Below, one piece after another: positions 61,277-64,000 of a stretch of 64,000 bases of DNA. The stretch lies in contig NZ_JAIFZS010000022.1 in the NCBI RefSeq assembly GCF_019710635.1, positions 1 through 64,000 of the forward strand, in the 5' to 3' direction. Position numbers and translations under genes: made by a program. Each line of letters begins with the position of its first letter. Positions within the stretch are counted from its first letter, which is position 1. The notes under the pieces were generated by a model. It made no database searches, was not told the origin of the DNA, and saw only the letters and a list, made by a program, of their open reading frames with translations. Source of the stretch: Mycolicibacterium xanthum. GTDB lineage: Bacteria > Actinomycetota > Actinomycetes > Mycobacteriales > Mycobacteriaceae.

Positions 61277-62809
61277 TCAGAGCAACCGGGGCACGCGGTC
61301 GGGGACGGTGAACGACGCTGCCGTCTCCGCCGGCGCGCCGGGGCGGGTCACATAGGGCAAGGTGCGGAAGTCGGCGCGCAGCTCATCGGGCGTGACGCGG
61401 GCGCGGACATAACCCCGGCGGTTGCTGAAGTACCGGATGTGCGGGTTCTCCGGCAGGATCGCCGCCACGTCGTCACGCATGTCCGACCCGTCGCCACCGG
61501 AGCTGATCGACGTGGTCACCAGTTCGGTCGCCACCCTGCGCGACTGCGGGTCGCCGGCCCGTTCGTGCACCTCGGCGGCCCAGTGCGAGTGCACGTCGCC
61601 GGTCAGCACCACGCCGTTGCGCACCGCCGAGTGCGCCATGCCCGCGACAATGCGGTCCCGGTTGGCGACGTAGCCGTCCCAGGCGTCCGGGTTCACCCCG
61701 CGCCACGGTCCCGGGGTGAAGTCCACCTGAGCGAAGAACACCTGCTGGCCGAGGATGTCCCAGCGCGCCCGGGACTGCTGAAAGCCGTTGAGCAGCCAGC
61801 GTTCCTGCGCACCGCCCGTCATCGTGCGGCCGGGGTCGAAGCGGTCGGCGCAGTCGCTGCCGAACGTGTCGCCGCAGGGCTGATCGGAGCGGTACTGGCG
61901 GGTGTCGAGCATGTGGAACGTGGCGGTCGCGCCCCAGTGCACGCGGCGATACATCCGCATGCCGGCGCCACGCGGCCGCGCCGTCGAGCGCAGCGGCATG
62001 TTCTCGAAGTACGCCTGCATCGCGGCGGCGCGGCGGGCCGGGAAGTCGGGCTGCGGATCGCCGGGCACCTCGTCGGCCCAGTTGTCGGCGATCTCGTGGT
62101 CGTCGAACACCGCCAGCCACGGCGCCACCGCGTGCGCGGCCTGCAGGTCGGGGTCGGTCTTGTACTGCGCGTAGCGCTGCCGGTAATCGGCCAGCGTGAC
62201 GGTCTCCGGCCCGACCGGCACCCGCACGCCGCCACCGCGCGCGGCGTACTCGTACTGGTAGTCACCCAGGTGCAGCACGAGGTCCGGGTGGTCTTCGGCC
62301 AGCCGGCGGTACGCGGTGAACCAGCCCTGCTCGAGGTTGGAGCACGACGCCGCGCACATCGTCAGCGCGGTCAGCGCACCGGGCGCCGGAGCGGTGCGGG
62401 TACGGCCGGACGGCGAGACGGCCCCGTTGGCGCGGAAGCGGTAGAAGTACTCGGTGCCGGGTCGCAGGCCCGCCAGCTCGACGTGCACGCTGTGCGCCGA
62501 CTCCGGCGTGGCGATGACGCTGCCGCGCTGCTCGATGCGGGCGAAGTTCTCGTCGGACGCCACCTCCCACTGCACGTCGACGGCGCGGGCGGGCATGCCG
62601 CCGAGCCCGTCGTCGGCCAGCGGCCGGGGTGCCAGCCGGGTCCACAGCACGACGCCGTCCGGGCCCGGCTCGCCCGAGGCCACGCCCAGGGTGAACGGAT
62701 CGCCCGGCACCGGGGCGCGGCGGGGTTCGGCGGCGAAGCCGAGCAGCGGGACGGCGGCGAGGCCGGCCGCGCCCCTGAGGACCGCGCGACGGCTGAGCGA
62801 CAGCGACAC
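61277..62809 (-). CDS. Tat-exported PhoD-type alkaline phosphatase
   Basis: 510 residues. The Tat signal SLSRRAVLRGAAGLAAVPLL (twin Arg) opens it. The PhoD core contains CAASCSN, LHLGDYQYEY, VFDDHEIADNWAD, FHMLDTRQYR, ILGQQVFFAQVDF and GDVHSHWA, with the Ca/Fe-type metal-binding Asp/His residues. It releases phosphate from monoesters or diesters outside the membrane. Single gene; phosphate-starvation regulation is likely but no PhoP box was identified. Confidence 0.9.
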   Translation of the reverse strand: MSLSLSRRAVLRGAAGLAAVPLLGFAAEPRRAPVPGDPFTLGVASGEPGPDGVVLWTRLAPRPLADDGLGGMPARAVDVQWEVASDENFARIEQRGSVIATPESAHSVHVELAGLRPGTEYFYRFRANGAVSPSGRTRTAPAPGALTALTMCAASCSNLEQGWFTAYRRLAEDHPDLVLHLGDYQYEYAARGGGVRVPVGPETVTLADYRQRYAQYKTDPDLQAAHAVAPWLAVFDDHEIADNWADEVPGDPQPDFPARRAAAMQAYFENMPLRSTARPRGAGMRMYRRVHWGATATFHMLDTRQYRSDQPCGDTFGSDCADRFDPGRTMTGGAQERWLLNGFQQSRARWDILGQQVFFAQVDFTPGPWRGVNPDAWDGYVANRDRIVAGMAHSAVRNGVVLTGDVHSHWAAEVHERAGDPQSRRVATELVTTSISSGGDGSDMRDDVAAILPENPHIRYFSNRRGYVRARVTPDELRADFRTLPYVTRPGAPAETAASFTVPDRVPRLL

Positions 62810-62982
62810 GGCGAAGTGTCAGAAAGTCATCTTTCCCGCCGATGACGACCAGCCGTCCGGTGTCTCTCCATCGAGGTGCCGTCACGCGAAATGGTTGTGA
62901 ACTCGGGTTGACGGACGGGGGTGAATCCGGCGCACCGACGGCATCGACGGACTAGCGTCACATATGCAGAGAGGAGCATGTC

Positions 62983-63111
62983 ATGTCCAAAGACAAAGAC
63001 CACAAGATCTCGGAGAAGCTGCGGCATCAGGGCTGCCGGTGCCATTGCGGCACCTGCAGTGGCGGCGGGCACTGCCACAACATCGCCGCCGGCTGCGCCG
63101 TCCGCCGCTGA
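62983..63111 (+). CDS. Cys/His-rich mini-protein, possible metal binder
   Basis: 42 residues behind AGAGGAG: MSKDKDHKISEKLRHQ then GCRCHCGTCSGGGHCHN, IAAGCAVRR. It has six Cys and four His, mostly within 25 residues, as in metallothionein-like or copper-binding peptides. Ends 13 bases before the oppositely oriented dehydrogenase. Probably real; function inferred from composition. Confidence 0.65.
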   Translation: MSKDKDHKISEKLRHQGCRCHCGTCSGGGHCHNIAAGCAVRR

Positions 63112-63124
63112 CCGACACCCGAAG

Positions 63125-64000
63125 TCAGGTCGACGCCGGTGCCGGCAACGGCACCGGCGTCACCAACTCACCGGTCGCCAGGAACGCGTCCAGGTTGCGC
63201 AGTGTGAGCGCCTCCATGGCCGCCCGGGTCTGCACGGTGCCGCTGGCCACGTGCGGCAGCAGCACGACGTTGTCCGACGCGAACAACTCCTCGGGCACCC
63301 GCGGCTCGTCGGCGAACACGTCGAGCCCGGCACCGGCCAGCCGCCCGTCGGCCAGGGCCGAGACCAACGCATCCTGATCCACCACGCTGCCGCGGGCGAT
63401 GTTGATCAGGTAGCCCGTTGACCCCAGCGCGTAGAGCACCTCAGCGCCGACCAGGCCCTGCGTCCCGCCCCCGCCGGCCGCGGCGACGACCAGCACGTCG
63501 ACCCCGCGGGCCAGTTCCACCGGCGACGGTGCATACCGGTACGGCGAATCCGGCACCGGATTGCGGTTGTGGTAGGCGATCGAGCAGCCGAAGGCGCTGA
63601 GCCGCAATGCGATTGCGGTACCGATGCGACCCAGCCCGATAATGCCCACGCGGGTATTGCTGACCTGCCGGGTCAGCGGGTAGTTCCCGTCGACGGGCCA
63701 TCGGCCGGCCCGCACATACCGATCGGCGGCGGAGAACCGGCGCAGGGTGTCGATCATCAACCCCACGGCGGTGTCGGCCACGCAGTCGGTCAGCACGTCG
63801 GGGGTGTTGCTCACCGCGACGCCGCGCTGCGCGGCCGCGTCGACGTCGGTGGTGTCGTAGCCGACCCCGAAGTTCACCACCGCGCCCAGGTTGGGCAGCG
63901 CGGCCATCAACGCAGCGTCCACCCCGGTGCGTCCGGAGGTCACCACAGCGGTGATCTCCGAACCGTGCCGGGCCAGGAACGCTGCCCGGTCGGCGGGTGC
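63125..64000 (-). CDS. D-isomer specific 2-hydroxyacid dehydrogenase, partial
   Basis: Runs off the right edge of the window, so its N-terminus is missing. VGIIGLGRIGTAIALRLSAF is the NAD-binding GxGxxG, GYLINIARGSVVDQDALVSA with the catalytic Arg, LDVFADEP (Glu) and VVLLPHVASGT (His) complete the active site. It reduces 2-keto acids to D-2-hydroxy acids, or acts on glyoxylate/hydroxypyruvate. Sense continues beyond the ATG at 63946 into the edge (SEITAVVTSGRTG), so the true start lies outside. Confidence 0.9.
   Translation of the reverse strand, partial: APADRAAFLARHGSEITAVVTSGRTGVDAALMAALPNLGAVVNFGVGYDTTDVDAAAQRGVAVSNTPDVLTDCVADTAVGLMIDTLRRFSAADRYVRAGRWPVDGNYPLTRQVSNTRVGIIGLGRIGTAIALRLSAFGCSIAYHNRNPVPDSPYRYAPSPVELARGVDVLVVAAAGGGGTQGLVGAEVLYALGSTGYLINIARGSVVDQDALVSALADGRLAGAGLDVFADEPRVPEELFASDNVVLLPHVASGTVQTRAAMEALTLRNLDAFLATGELVTPVPLPAPAST

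Noticed and set aside
1..64000. Prophage or integrative element boundaries
   Set aside because: No integrase, tRNA attachment site, transposase or phage structural gene is visible.

Overview
The window is about two-thirds GC, with mycobacterial gene families throughout: a HelZ/SWIM/VapBC cluster, a Pks16-type fatty-acyl-AMP ligase, GAF-ANTAR regulators, an EspA/EspE-TPR locus, DUF5994, DUF2293, a Ddn-like protein and a DesA3-type desaturase. The host is most likely a Mycolicibacterium/Mycobacterium species. I see no rRNA, tRNA, CRISPR array, integrase or transposase.

Layout. (1) 0.2-15.2 kb, minus strand: a large nucleic-acid-processing operon that looks like an anti-phage defence island. 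It holds a 1106-aa protein and a 1668-aa DEAD/DEAH helicase with zinc clusters and a DUF1998-type C-terminus (the two-gene plan of Druantia type III), an SNF2 helicase resembling DISARM DrmD, a 5'-truncated third gene, and a UvrD-like helicase with a RelE/ParE-like N-terminus. Between the SNF2 gene and the truncated gene lies a 250-bp inverted and reordered scar. It carries the start of another gene, possibly a DNA methyltransferase, so the operon seems to have lost a component. (2) 15.2-20.6 kb: decayed and small ORFs, a membrane protein, an SLC13 permease, a gene broken by an amber codon, and an XRE regulator between two repeats. (3) 20.6-35 kb: a toxin-antitoxin-rich region (FitAB, VapBC/Phd, TacAT-like, VapBC, RES/Xre) around a HelZ-SWIM pair, with DUF4262, pRiA4b ORF-3, a macrodomain-like protein, DUF559, DUF2293 and a regulated nucleotidyltransferase. 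Four of five copies of a 63-bp palindrome-ended repeat lie here. (4) 35-38.4 kb: a lipoprotein and an EspA/EspE-TPR gene broken at least twice. (5) 38.8-54.8 kb: housekeeping, lipid and stress genes: acyl-AMP ligase, three GAF-ANTAR proteins, desaturase, transglutaminase, a glycosyltransferase pair, DUF5994 paralogues around CspA, a hydrolase remnant, a P450 and a kinase fused to a solute-binding domain. (6) 54.9-64 kb: an HxlR-SCP2 regulator, a three-gene D-glucarate operon (GudD, KdgD, aldehyde dehydrogenase) with a Ddn-like gene and a LysR regulator, a Tat-exported PhoD phosphatase, a Cys/His-rich mini-protein and a 2-hydroxyacid dehydrogenase cut by the window edge.

Functionally, regions 1 and 3 look like accessory defence/TA DNA and regions 5 and 6 like core metabolism and stress response. 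The most interesting signals are the composite helicase operon with its scrambled scar, a C-terminal domain shared by two of its proteins, and the 63-bp repeat family, whose arms double as stop codons of adjacent genes.
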